Shown: positions 43,101 to 58,100, numbered from the stretch's first letter. The stretch is 64,000 nt of DNA from Cinclus cinclus (GCF_963662255.1 NC_085050.1:23802631-23866630), one strand, 5' to 3'. A program made the numbers and translations. The notes: generated by a model from the sequence alone, not told the origin.

Positions 43101-46100
43101 GCATCTTTCATTGTTTCATATTATTACTGCTATTAATATAACTACAGCAAACTGATTTCACACAACTTAAACATCTTCAGTCTGTCTCTCGTGCATTGGA
43201 CTGTTGTATTTCTTTTTTGTTTTGTTTTTAGCTAAGCTCAAGGGAAATATAATATGACAGGAAGAAAAACAACAAGCACTTTTCACAGGCACAATTATGA
43301 GTAATCATTTTAAGAAAAAAAGGAACTTCCTCTATATGCAAATCTCTTCCTTATCCTGTGCCAAAGTAAGCAACAGACCTACACAAACATTTAGAACACA
43401 GACAGCATACACAGATACAATTATAAACAGCTCTACATAAGAATTGAAACTGCACCCATATTTCTTATGAATACACTTAAAACTCCAAGAACTTTAACAC
43501 AAAAATTTTACTGAGAGCAACAGATGTAATAAACTCATATCCCAAGTAAACCAACTGGTCAACACTGTAGTGATGCTGCTCAGAAGATAATGAGCTTTAG
43601 TCTAGAGTATTTAAACAAGTCATAATTATACAAGTGTATTCAAGGTCAAATGCAAAATTTATTTTATCAGTCATGATAAATACACTGACTTTTTAATAAG
43701 TCATATAGTGCCAGGGCTTTCAGAAATACATTTAGAGCACTTCCTTATAATATTTTCCACAGATTTTTAAAAAGTTACGAGATCAAAGGTGTTTTTAATC
43801 TTTGAGCGAAGGCAAAAGTGAAAAATATTAGTCATGATGTAGAAACAATGAGAAAAAAAAAGCCTCTGAAAATGTTTTACAATAACCAGGAGGTGTAGTC
43901 TTAATCATGTACTCTGCTTTGTCACAGATACAAGCTACACAACCTGCATACTTTGCCTGTAAAAATATAAAAAATGCAAGCATTTTTATCCATGAGAGAA
44001 CTGTCTTAAGTATTTTCACAAAAAGACACCAAATACAAATTTACCTTGTAAATTCCAGGACATTTAGCAGTTCATATCTCTCTTCCTGTCCCAGCTGAAA
44101 AATAAAAAAAAAAACAAAAAAACAAAAGAGTAAGAATTAAAAAAACCCAAAAAAACTCAAGCAAAAGAACCAAAATGAACCAAAGGACATACCAATACAA
44201 ATGTATCATAATGCTGTTGTTTAGATTATTTAAACTAAAGCAGATGCAAATACACTAAATTATAATGTTACTCCAGTGTACTTACAGATTCAATGATTAC
44301 TGAGTCAGGTGTCCTTCCAGTGAATACAAAACGAAGATTCCTGGCTGCTCTGACCAGAGCTCCTTCATCTGCAGCAAGTTAAATAGTTATTTTACAAATG
44401 TACCAGAAAACTGCTAATCATGATTTAATCAACACAGTCCAGACTTTCCTACTTTTCACTTCCTTTTTCCTTTATGGTTTTTAAAATTAAATCTGCTGCT
44501 GGAACAAACCCTTTGTTTCTCCTGTGAAAACTGATGAAATGAGTTTAAAGTTCAGAGAAAATAAACCCTGAAAGGAACACACCTCTTAGCTCAGTTAATG
44601 AGAGCACCCTCTTCAAAGCACCCAGGTTAGCACCTTCCTCAGTAGGTCACTGGACAATGTACAATGCTTTTTGTTTAAGTTCTGGTTTGGAAGAGAAGAG
44701 TGGTAAGTCATTCCTGTAAATAACACATAACTTCAACGTCTACCTTCAGGAAACCAGCAATCATGTCTCCAAAAGTCAGCAGTTCCCTCCAAGTGGCTCA
44801 GGATGTCAGAATGGAGTTTGCCGGCAATGCCCAGTAAAACACTGCCATGACCTAGTTAACTTTATTTGTGGCACTACCTCTGCCCTTATCTTTCAGCTGT
44901 TGAAGGACAGGATTCAGAGAGGTAGCCACTCAGAAGCTACCAATATAGCTTAGTGAATAACCTACCAATATAGGAGCCAAGGAAGAATCTCTGCACTTTA
45001 GGTAATTTTTCCCATCATAAATTGTAACACATTAGCTCAGTGCAGCTGAGCGTATTTTAATCATTCTGCCTTGCTTCATCATTTCTCAAATTCTAAAATT
45101 GTCTATGAACCATAACAGGCTTGAAACAGCTCTTTTATACTATAATCTTTTCTCAGTCCTTGACAGAATTTATCACAACTTCTCTCCTATTAAAAACATT
45201 TCTGTTTTGATTACACAGTCTCTCTTTTAAAATAGCATCTTGGTTACCAAGTACAGAATAGGCTTATAGAATAAGCAAGAACATAAATTTGTCTCCTTTT
45301 TTTATTTACTTCTGAGCACTTCCTTTAGAATTCCACAGCAATCTGACAACACCTTAGTAGTGCTGTATGGTTACTGATTCTTTGCCCTTACGTAATTCAC
45401 GGGACATTCAAATGTATTTTCTAACGAAAATTTAAAAAGTCAAAATCCTTCTTTACAAAACTGATTTTAGCTAATACCAATTATCATTTAAGGGATAAGT
45501 TTGTTTTTTTTAATTTTGGAAGATTCTTCAAAAACAATAAACTGAGTGAAATTTGCTTGTTGAGTTGTTAGGATATGTTCACTGAGTTATTTGAGTCTCA
45601 CCTGGAGATGCTGCTTGGTATATAATTTTATCACCTTCTCTTTCTGGAACTGCTGTATGACACACTGCCATCATTGTCAAGAACTCACATATTATAGGTG
45701 CAGTTGGCTAAGGAAAAAAAAAAGAGTCAGAGTGTGATTAATCATTAAGCAATAAATAACCAAAATGTAGTAACAGATATAGCCAAATAATAGTCCACAA
45801 AAATTCAATGAAAGGTTCCTCTTTTCTTTAAAAACTATCTGTACACTAATGTCAGCATGCAGGATAACTTCTTTCTGCTTACATACCAGCTATATAAATA
45901 GAATTTAGTGGCATTTGCTATCATAACAATCAAAATTAGATAACCAGAAACATAGAACAGTTTAAATAATAATTTTTTAGGGAAGGTAAGTATTAATGAT
46001 GTATTCACAGAAATCTTTTTTACTAAAAGATAATCTCTTTTACTTCTGTCTAGTAGTGCAGTTGACAATATTTTTTGAGAACCTTTAGAAAGATGTAGCA

Positions 46101-49100
46101 AACAAAAATAGCATGGAAAATGCTACAAGATCAGACTGGTTTTAAAGACATTAAGATGAATATATCAGACACTTCAAAGTGAAAAAGTGGAAACAATTTA
46201 AAATTATTTAGCCAAGAGAGGGGAAAAACCCATATAAGTAGAACAGTTGATTGGACTTGACAAATACAGCTAAGAACCTTATCACTACAGCTGGCATTTG
46301 CAAAATGAATGAACTGACTCCTGAATGGTTGTTTAAAAGAAACCTCAGCATTCCCTGTGAGTTCAAAGCAGCTGCCACCTCAACTGAGGGTTTCTTGTAG
46401 CATATTTATGGTATTTCAGATTTGTAGCAGAATAGGAATAACTTAAAAATTACTCTATAAAATACAATAATCTCTGAAAACCTAATTTAATTCTGTAGTG
46501 CAGAAACACTAATGGGAGCAGGTTCTTATTCTCTTCCACTGAGGGCCTCCAGATCCTCTAAGATGTATTCAGAAAACTGAAGTACAAATTTTTCTCCAAA
46601 GCACTTCAGAATACATTTAAAATACAGTGGTGAAATCTCTCTTTGAATGTGTACCTGAATTTTTAAGATGCATACAAATGCATTTTTATAGCTTGCATGC
46701 TCATATTATATATACTTACTAGAATGTATCGACTAGAAAACTTTGTAGATTCAACAATTACACACCAGGGACATTTCAACAACAGTATTAATAGCTGATG
46801 CCTCTTTCCAGCTATGCCCATCTCCCTGTTACTAGCACTGCAAATATAAACGGCCTAGGCAGGTAAGTGTCAGAGTCCCCTTTGCGTCAGATACACTTGA
46901 GAATTTCTCTCAGATATCTACCATTAAACACTGCCCCATTTGTAAGAAAAAGATGCTTTACTGTCTGTAGTTGAACTGGAACTAGCCTCCTCGAAGGACA
47001 AAATTTAAGGAAGGAAAAGAGCAATTTACTTACACTCTTCAAAATGAGAATAAACAGTTACACTGTTTAAAGTAGGTGTTGGTAATGACTAGGCAAAGAA
47101 AAATTTCTAGTACAAACAAAAAGCAGAAAGTGGTAATGATGTGGTACTTTTACCATGGAAGTGGTACTTTCTTCATCAGATCATAAATAACTCATTAATT
47201 TCCTGAGGAATGTATTGTCTCTTTGAGGTAAATATCAGCCCCCTAAATGCCTCTTTCATTTCATCATCTGAAGATCTAACCACATGGAAGCATGCACATA
47301 AAGCCAATGCACACAGTTAACTCCTCTCCGAGCCCAGGTAAGTCATGTCAGGATGTAACCTGGTTTATCCTGAAAGCTTTAATGGATGTCATGACATCAT
47401 CTGAACAGCAGGAGCATTGGTAAAACACCCAGAGAAAGAACATAAGACTTAATTCAAACCCGTAGCATCTGAACCATAGCATCAAAACAAAAAAGGAGGG
47501 GAGAAAAAACCAGGTTGGATCTAATTAACATATATCAGCAGCAATTACAAAAGTATTCATGAGGTCATGCTGATTCTGTATAAATACACACAGTTTATTT
47601 ATTTTCTATCAAAGGACATAATCTTTTCAATTACTGGAAGCAATTGTTTTTAACACAATGGTTTCATCTCACAAAAAAAATGATTATTGTTTCTATATAA
47701 CTTACATGGTTGGTTTGAAGATTCTCCAGTAATGATACATCACTAAATGTTTTTTCTTCTCCATTTTGTGGGCCTTGCCTGGAAATAGTTAAGTAAAAAA
47801 GAGATAATTCTTAGCATGATTTTTTAACATTTTATATACAAATCATCGAAACACAAGCTTTGGGCTGTAACTGCTGCAATAAAGGCTGCAATCACATATT
47901 GAGAAAGAAAGAATTGAAAAGGTTTCACATTTCCCAAGTTTATTTAATTTAAAGAAACATTGGTTTATATAAACACACTTAGATCCAGCCTAGTCTCTCT
48001 GCTGAATCCAGATAATGAAGGATGAAGTAAAAATATATCCACAATGTAAGAATGAGGCTTCTTGTCTTCTAATCTCTAGAATGAGATTTTAGAAGGGACA
48101 CAAAAAATACATATGCCTGAAGAGAACACATTTCATCAAGAAATTAGCAGTTTTGGGATAGGTTTCTAAATGTTTGCAGAAAAGCAAGTCTGATTTTGAA
48201 AGAGGTAAACAAACATCAGAGTTCAGACATCAGAGAAGTCTGCATGCAGAGGGTTTGCTTTCTATTACTTATGATCAAAAAGGAACATTTGAAATTGAAA
48301 GATGAAGAAGACACAACAATGGTGAAGTACAGACTTAAAAGATGCAAGGAGGAGATGGCTCTGGAGAAATAATGTCATATACACAAACATCTCCCAAACT
48401 GCACACTGAATGTGAGAGCTCAAAAATGCAGGTACTTCTAGGAAGATTTGATACTGCAGCTGACTACAGCTACAGTCTTAATACTACAGCTAAGTATTAA
48501 GACAATCTAGATGACTTTGAGTGAAATAAAACAGTGCAGAAAAGTGAATACAGTTGAAGGAACGTTTTTTCTTCATTTACTTTTGATCTTGCTTTGGATT
48601 ACATAATCTTATAAAAGAATGAATACATTTGGTGATTTAAGTTGAAGAATAAACCATAAACATCAAAGTCAGTCTAAAGATTCTCTATGAAAACCACAGG
48701 TGAGCTGTTTTACTCCTGCAGTATCTACTATGGAGGAATACAAAATGCAGAACCTCCTCTGTACAGCCATGCAAGGACTACTTTTTATAACTAAAATTAA
48801 AGTGAAAAGTTTGAAGTATTCTTCTTCAGCAAGACTTCTTTTTTAAATGCAAAGTAAATAGATCTTGGAGTGCCAAATATTAACACCTTCAGATGCATTA
48901 TGCTTGTTTAGAGTCTAAGCTTTAAGCTTTGTTGGCTTAAAGCTTTCTGATATATATTTTCCAGATTCTCACTGCTAAAATATAGAAAAATATTTGAAGG
49001 TGTAAGTTGTAACAAAGTGGAAAACAATTCTTTCTAACACACACAAAAAAAGAAGATATAAAATATTTGAGATTTAGTATATTAGTCATGTTAGGGCTAG

Positions 49101-52100
49101 AAATGTTACTGGTACAAACTGATTTTATTAATTGCAGTAGATTTACAGACCAAGAAATATCAAGTATCATATTTTAGAGGTATTTCTAATATATTCTTTG
49201 CCTGTAAAAAGTTTGGGTTGTTTTTTATTATAAACTACTGCTTAGATACCAGCTTATCCATTTCAAATGTTCTCATAAAGGTATTTCTTTAAGTTAGTCA
49301 AAACCAGTCTTTCATTATGGCTTAGAAGAAAGCATGCTTAATTTCATGTAAACACTGCATTGTTTTAAAGCAATTGTATGCAATTAAGCACACATGCATA
49401 TTTAGGAAACATTTTCCTTCTACACCAAATGATGACATTCAGGTAAGATTTTGGGGTGTGCATGTGTACCACATTTTCTGTGTTTCAGGAGGAATTTTTC
49501 AGGTGTGGGGTTTTTTTTTAATACTAAACCAAGAATTATGAATTCTAATTTAGTGAAGATTTTTTGCCTTCAAATGTTTTCAACAAAAGACGGCAACACA
49601 TTTCAATTTTGTGTGACATCGTCTTGTTGTCACTTTCAACAAATAAAATAGTGAAAAACACTGCAAATGACATTTTTTTCTCTGAAGTATCTGAGCTTAC
49701 TTTGAATAGTAGTGCAAATATTTAGTTTAAGAAAGTATAAAGAAGAAGCACGAGGCTTCATGTAGATGACAACAGAAAGGAAGCCAGGACCTTTCTTTCC
49801 TGAAGTAACTGTTAAAACATTGTTAGTCCCAAGTGTATTTGGGTGCTCTAATCTCAGTTCCAGTTATGAACTATGTAATGCTAATATTCTAAAACTATCT
49901 GGAGGAAGCAAAATAGCAAAATAACATTACATACTTTTCACCCAAATACAGATTTTTTTTTTCTAAACATACTATTGATTATTACATATTACTGACAGTA
50001 GAAAAGTGTGATTAAAGTTACCACAGTACCAGATAGGTAATAAAAGACAAAGCCTTCTCTCCAATAAGTAATTTTGAATTGCACCAGGACTGTCAGTAGA
50101 ATGACTGCACTGTATTTCAGGGACCCTACTAGAGTTTCTATTCCAGAGAATGCAGCCTAATGCCACAGAACTTGGATGGCGTAACTTTGTGTAAGATGGT
50201 AGTCTGTATGAATTCAATGCTGAAATAACTTCTGAGCAGTTAAGCTATCTCACATTCAGCTCCTTCTCTAAATATATTACTCAGTAATTTTAAGCCTGAA
50301 TCTTCAAGAAACAGCAGAAGCTAAATGATTTTTAGAGCTTACCAATCATCTGAAGGAACACTACAATCCTCAGGCTCAGGGCAATGGCTGCACAAGAAGC
50401 AAGGGAAAAACAGAACAGGGAGAGGAGAAAGAATCACAAATGCTAAAAAACTGGATCATGTGTTAAAAAAAGTAGTTAGCTAATAAAACAAAAATACCAA
50501 AAAGCCCCATTTTCCAACTATTTTGCTAGTGCCTAGATTGCAATGAAAATTGCAAAAATATGATGGTCTTTCTATTGAGTTTCATAAACTGTAACAAACC
50601 AAGTTTTTGCAAGTCTCCCTCAGGCTTTTGTTTACAACTACACAAAACAGGGTAAATGATGGCAAAAACATGCATATTGAAGCCTGTGGTATCTCACCTT
50701 CATTTTTGTTCCTCTTTGCAAGAAAGAGATATTATGACTGAACATTTTATAGTCACAAGAACCTGACTGAGTTGTAGATATTTTAAGATGTAAGTTTATT
50801 TTAACTATAGTATTAATGCATGGATACATACGGACAGGGGGAGGCACACAGATGAAGAAGCATATAAAAATACCTACCCATATGCAATTCCTGCTACAGT
50901 ACACTTCTTAAATTGCATGACATTGCATGTCAGGGTGCCCGTTTTGTCAGAAAATATGTATTTGACCTAAATGAATGATAAAATCCATTACACAGCAACA
51001 TTCAGCAGTTAGTGACATATCTAGTACAATTCATGACTATCAACATATGAAATATTTTTGACTGTTCTGCAATTCTCACAGTTTATATGAAAAAGCCAAC
51101 AACAAAAGCAATACATAAACATGGCAGATGCACAGACTTCATACCCTTTTCCAAAGAAATCAATCAACTGAGATGTCAGGACACTTAAGTCTTCTTCAGT
51201 GCATGGTGGTGTATTTAACCATCCCACACTTCACATTTTGTTGAAGCACAAGAAACTAGTGAAGACCAGTGACAGTGACAGTAAAACATTTTGGACAGAA
51301 AGCAACATGATAAGAGAAGTATCTATATGCATTTCTAAACTGATCTTTTTTTGACATAGAAATATCTTCTTAAAGCCATAATGTTAATAAAAGCACAACA
51401 GTTCAGAAATGCCAAAATTACAGGAAAAGGAGAAATACATTCCTTTCTACCTACTCTAGATCTCCTATTTCCCTGGCATTACAAACCCTTCTATTACAGA
51501 AACTTCTAGGTAAAGCATTTTAAAATTCAAAGCTGACGTACATAAACCTGTGATATTTTTAACCTTTGTTTCAACCTAATCTTAAGAAAAAAGTTAATAT
51601 ATGAAGAAATGAGGTAATCTGTGATGAACCAAAAGTTCTGTGAGTCACAGGTAAACTTCAATTCATTAAAATTTATTTCTAGTTTAAAAAAATCTAAGGA
51701 TTTTTAATTAGGAATTTACTACATTATATCTGGAATTAATAACGCTATGTATTAGTAAAAATGTTTCTGAGGAATTATGCCTTTGCCAAATCAGCAGTTA
51801 AAAAGAAATCATTCTATGTCAGGCTTATGCACCATATTGTATATTTTTTTGTGTGTGGGCACATGAATGGGTAAGTGGGAATTGCAGCTAAGAAAATTCA
51901 ACCTTTTTTCCCCCCAACACCAAAGTTTTGCCTTTCTTAAAACCTGAACAATTCCTGGGGGAAATCTCTTCATTATATGCAACCCTCATGTACTTCAAAG
52001 AAGAAACCTGCCCTTTTTAGTAGAGTCCTTTGGTCTCCCTAGAAAAATCTGTCCAAATTAAGAACCTATCGAAAAAATTAAAATGGAGATCCCAAGAAGC

Positions 52101-55100
52101 CTGACTAGCTCCTGATGGTGAAGGAGAATTTTATGAGTATCCTTAGAAATGAAGACAAAAACTACTGAAGAAGAAAGGAAAGAATGTGTCTGGGAATATG
52201 AATAATAAACTAGCTGCAGAGATAGAAAAAACAGATAGTGTAAAATGAAACAGAAGGAAAGCTAAGATTCAACAAAGTCTCTTCCCCACTAGACAAGCTT
52301 GTATGCTCTTTCTAAGCCAGGAAAACAACAAAATTCTGCACATACATGTTAAACCCAGCAGGCAAAGGCCCTGTACTCCTCTATGTATATGAGAACATAT
52401 TAACCTTCAACCAGTTTTTCCAAAAGGCACATCTCTTAAATATTAGTCCCTAGAACTGCTTTCCTATATGGCTAAAACCAAGTTATTATTTGTTTGTTTT
52501 GGAAAGCTAGAGACAACTTACAGATTCTCATGCAATGAAGTAAAGAGTTAGTTATGAAAACTTCTAGGTTAGGAAATGCAAGAAGATGCATACTTGTGTT
52601 CATAATACAATTCAATTAAATGAGCATGTAATTTATTTTTCACTGCAAGAGTTGCTCACCACCAGTGTACCAGAAAGCTTAGCATGTTTTTAAAGCCAGA
52701 CTGCAAATACAATTGACTGAAAGAGCAAATACCACGTGTAATTCTTTTAGAAGCACACTCTGTGCCCCAGGCACACTTGTACTGTCATACTTCTTAATAA
52801 TGAACAACATATAACACGTGATTTCTTGTGAAAAGCTGAACTGATTTTTTTCAGTATTAAAACAGAACTCCAAAGCACAAAGAAGAATTAAGCCCAAATT
52901 TCCAGGGTGTAATTCAGCCATGAGCCCCCATTCCGTTCATGGCTTCCAGTTTTTAGTGGCAAGAAAAGAGGACGTGTATAGGACAGTGATTCAACCCCAA
53001 GATACTCACTGTCTTTTCTGAGGAATGCAGAGTATGTGAAAAAAATGACATACTGAAGACACACATTATCATAAGTGTATGTACTGATATTAAATTTTGT
53101 ACCACAGACAGCCTTAATGCTCAAAATTCCTTTGATTTTGAGACTTTACTGATACATTTCAATATTCTGTGACTACTATATGCATATTGATACAGAGATT
53201 GTTCATGCAAACTGGTTTAAATTTGCTCACACTGTAAAGTAGTTTTAAAAATATACGACCAAATGAAGAGAACAGAAATAAACAAATACTAAGGCAAGAA
53301 TATTTTTGGAAATAAATCCTCACATGAATAATTTCAATACAGTTAGAAACAGTAATTCTTTTACCTACCTGTCCAAGTTCTTCATTGAGATTGGAAGTAC
53401 GAGCCATTGCAGCAGTGTCAGTAGGTTCATAGTGCATGTCTATATCCTAGAGATAAAAAAAATACATATATTTAAAAATCAGTCTTCCTAAACTTCTTAC
53501 AAAAAAATCTAGCACATAGAAAAGTTAAGTGTAGAAGAAAAGACCAAACATAAATAGATCTACCTAAGATTGTTTCAACATGGGAAGCCACAGACACTAT
53601 CAGATTACTTCCAAGAGTCCCCAGAACAAATAAAATCCGATGGGTGATTTTGCCCAGATTATTTCTAGTGATCAGTGTTGTTGAAAAACTGCTGACCCAC
53701 ATATTTAAAATTACTTTAGCAACAAGAAGAAATACTTCACTGTGACTAGGGACAAGTCAGTCTTACCTACTTCTATTGTATGCACGAGTCTTTTCTAAAC
53801 AGCAAGATAAATATATCTTGAGATAAAAACATGAAGATAGAGAGTACACAATAGATGTAAGATAAAATTCACATGGTGTGAGTTCTTTTCCTCTTATTAA
53901 ATAAACATCAGAGTTTGTTTTTAAATACACTAAAAGATTAAAACATTGTCAAACATGGTAATGAAGTGCAACAGATTGCAGATGCCCAATCTCTCCATAC
54001 AAATATAATCTACACACAAAGAGAAACATTACTTAAAATGAAAGTCCAGAGTCCCAGATTAGGATAAATTAAAGGCAACTAATCCCTCATAATGAGCAAC
54101 TGGGGCAGGAAGAGAAGTTAAAACTGCCTTTCTGATTTTTTGTATAAACAGTGGCAATCTACACATTCAAGATGGGTCTTTGTTGAATATTTATTTTAAA
54201 ATACAGACAATTAAGGAAGACTTTAATTGCATTCTCCAATTTATTAACAACTTGCTTTACAGAACAAAATAAAAGAAGAAATTGAAACCAGCTGACTGCT
54301 CACAAAAGTATTTAACTTTTAAAATAAAGCATATGCTTTACCTGCTACTTCACATGCATTCTTATCTGTATCTCCACGGCATATCTCACACATACAAATC
54401 TATTTCACACATTTGATCAAGGAAACATATTAAAGTGTTCAGAATGCTACAATATATTTACATTTGGAAAAAAATGGAAAAATGGAAGGCATGTTTACAT
54501 GGCTTCAAGGAAAATAGCTCACTCCCACCTCAAACAGAGTAAATCCTTCATTTTCCCCACTAATTCATTAAGAAAAAAAAAATTAAAGGATGCTAAATCG
54601 ATCCTTACATATTTCATACGTGATGATACTAGCAGACACTGCCTTTGTACACTGAAACCCACTCCATTAAACTAGGGTTGTGCTTGGAAAAATAAGCAAA
54701 ATGCCAAAGAAAAATGCCAAAGTCTGGAAAGAAAATACGAAAATGGACAAAACTCCCCAGCACTGCAAAACACATTCTTCTGATCATTCTGAATGAAACT
54801 GATACCTGAATATCAATAATGAGAAAGTAAAAAGCACAAAAACACTGAGAGAGACTGAAATGTTATAGTTCATGGCTTAAACACTGTTGTGAAGAGCTGC
54901 ACTACCAAAGCCCACCTTGAATGGGCCCCCTGAACAAAACCTTGGACTGTGAGTTAAGCTGCCAAAGAGAACCCGAGATAGATAAAGTGACACTTTCGTT
55001 CATTCATCATCCACAGGAGGGCCAAGCCCAGCAGCTGTCCCAAAAATCATCTCTCCCTCCCTAGCTTCGGGCTGGGGGAGGCCACAGCTCTCAATCTTAT

Positions 55101-58100
55101 CTCCTGCTGCCAGGTTTGCACAGACTGCTCCCCCAGCAAGGGTGGTGGTGGTGGAGGAGGAGGAGGAGGAGAAGGAGAAGGAGGAGGCAGCGGCAGGCAA
55201 CCTCTGGTAGTGAACAGCCCCCTGCCACCCCAGGAAAGCCACATCCACAGGACATTCACGTGGGGGACGGCCGAGAGGGTGTCACAACCACCCAAGACCC
55301 CCAAGGTGCTCCCCAGACTCACTGCTGAGGCTTTGCCTCAGAGCGCTGCACGTGGTGCAAAATGGTGCAGCCGATCCCGAGTCCTGCCAGAGACAGTGCC
55401 AGACTTGCCCTGGACATTTCCACGTGGCTCAAACCAGGCTGGTTAATGAAATACGAATCCTTTGAATTCTTTGCCTTTCGGAGGGGGACCCTCACCAAGA
55501 AGACCAGATGGAGAGGACCGATGACACATTGTTGGGACCCACAGAGGGGTTATTTCTACTTAATCTGTCTCTCTCACTCTTCCTGTCCCCCCACCCCCTT
55601 TTTCTACTTCCTTTTTTTGGTTACTGCTAAATAAAATGTACCATTTTTTTTTGGTATCAACATTTAAACTCATTAGGTTTTAATCATGTTTTGGGGAACA
55701 TTCAAATCTGAAGTTTCTATCTGCAATCCACAGAAGGCTGACTTTGCTCCTGTACAATAAGTGGATCACAACAAACATGCTCCAAAAATCAATCTGGTGC
55801 AGCTATAAGAGCACTAAATGAAATAAATTCATTATTACCTTCTCAGATTCCACCGATAAGAAATAAACAGAAAAAAGAGTGTAAACAATATATACACAGA
55901 CAAGCAATCCATCATTTTACATACTTATGAATCACTTGATTTTAGAACTCAATCTATATTATAAAAATAATATTTACCCAATTTATGAAATATGCTTGGA
56001 TAAATTTAACGACTTCAAGTGTAACCAACAAGCTGATTGGAATAAGATTATTGAAGAGAATGATAAAAGTCAAGAAATTCAATCCAAAGTTGCTTGCTCC
56101 ACCATCTGCCAAAAAACAAAGTAATCAAATAAATATTTGAGACTGTAGTTAGAAGAATATATATGTAGTGTATTCAAAATATTGCATTAACAGATTATTT
56201 GTAAAGTGTTCTGAGAAGAATCTTTGGGATGAATTACAGATAAGATATACAGATAAGATATAAGACATTCCTCTGAGTTAAAGATGTATATTATAATGGT
56301 GGAGTTCAAATTCAGTGATCTTTGCAATCATCTCCAATTTCTGAAGTGCAAACTTACCAACCGTTCCCTCTTTTCCTACATTTTAGGATGAAAATCTGGG
56401 AATATCTATATAAGCAATCAAGTTCTAAACTCAAAATATTAGTTTTATATTTCAAAAGGGGAAATATATAGTGGAATGAATTTTCACCTTCACACAATCA
56501 TATACTCTCCCTCAATGGAGCAAAATGCTGCGAAAGAGGTAAATTCACACCCCATGAAAGGAAGATATGAAATTAGAGAGTTTAATCAAAGTTCTGAATA
56601 ACTGGAAATGTGAATATTAACATAAAACAAGTAGTTTTATACTACGATTTTCTTTGAAGTTTTAAGTTTTTCTTTTAAAGATAACTCCAGCAGTAGCAGC
56701 TCAGAGAGGATGAGAATGGGAAAGTCTGCTGGGCATTACAGCAAAAGGGTAAAAGATGGAGCCTGCCTAGCCATATTCAAGGCATCTCAGAGAAAAACAG
56801 CCTCACATAGGTTTTCACTGTCTGTCCAACATGGATTTGGTTGTTACTCTAAGATGTAGGAAAGAAGGTTTTGGAGACTTTCATTAATATCAATTCCAGC
56901 ATCAAACAAAGTACTTCTTTAAAAGACCAGGGAGCTAAAAAATTAGATAAGTAAAAGGAAAGGGAGATAAAATGCTTCTTACTAGCATCTGCTATCAGAA
57001 CAACTACATGCTGAATACAGCCTTAAAGGACATACCTTACAAAACCCAAAACATTTTCATTTCATCATGGGATATAGCTCAGAAAATAAATTGACATAGA
57101 TAATCAGTTGAGAACACACAGACCAAAATAGCAATGGCTACTATTTCATGTTTCTTTTTTCAGGAATAGCAACAATTAATAAACTGCTTCACTACTGTGC
57201 TAACCATATAAGACACCATATTCTCAAAACTTTTATATTTCCCAGAAAAAAAAAAGTGCAGATGAAGCACATCCAATGTCCTTCCTTGATATTACTGAAA
57301 ATTGTCAATATTCTATGAACTAATTCACTTTTTCTTATCTCACTAGGAAAACATGAAAGTTTCTTAAGTAAAAAAAAAAAAAAGTTTCTTCCTCAGCATC
57401 AAAAAGAAAGGAAGCAAAGTTCATCACAAATGCTGACACAGAAACTTTAGCAATGCCTTCAAATCAGAACTTCAAGATTTTTCTTTTAGAACTTACCAAA
57501 ACCCCAAAAACCCCCTCTTTGCTGACTACATTCAGAAACTTAGTACTCAGGAATTGTTTTTCAGTTCCAGTTCTGCCTAAGTAAAAAAAAACACCCGAAG
57601 AAATTCTGAAAACATTAATAACTGACTGCAAAGTATATTAATGAAAACTACTTTAAAATCTTGTTTCCTCCCAGAGGGTCAGACTGTCAATATGCTGCAT
57701 GCTGCTGTGAAGGCCTGTGTAACATCACACTGCCCTGCATCCACCTTCTGTACAGCTGCCCCGTATAATATGTTAGATGAGACCTTTTGTGCTTCTTTTA
57801 CTTTCTTTAGGGGGAGTCTATTATGTTCTGATATTAATTAGTTAAAGCCCTATACAGTCAAAATTATAAAGCCACACTATCACTTCCTAAGACAAGTGAG
57901 TTTAAAAATTCAGAGAAGTCACTGCAGCTCTAAATGTAATCTACTGGTAACAGCTCCAAGAGGTTTCAGTATGATGTCCAGGAAGCTGACTGGTTAGGCT
58001 AGTGGAATGCTGATGCAGGCTTGCTGAGCTGCAGAGACTGCCTGAAAGAAGCAGAGACAAACAAATCATCTTGCTCTTCCTGAATTTAGCAAGATGGCAC

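Larger units (their letters stand above)
53447..55977 (-). other. Intron between w5 and w6
   Basis: A 2.5-kb intron carrying the LTR-like insertion at 54885-55662. The remaining sequence is AT-rich and unremarkable. Confidence 0.85.

Noticed and set aside
44369..45601. Duplicated mutually exclusive version of exon w11
   Set aside because: I looked for a second GRTPDSV-like exon next to w11 on the gene strand and found none in this intron or, by eye, in 38694-44044.
54998..55640. GC-rich open frames with poly-Pro or poly-Arg runs
   Set aside because: They arise from the GGT/GGA repeat within the LTR-like block and lack any conserved motif.
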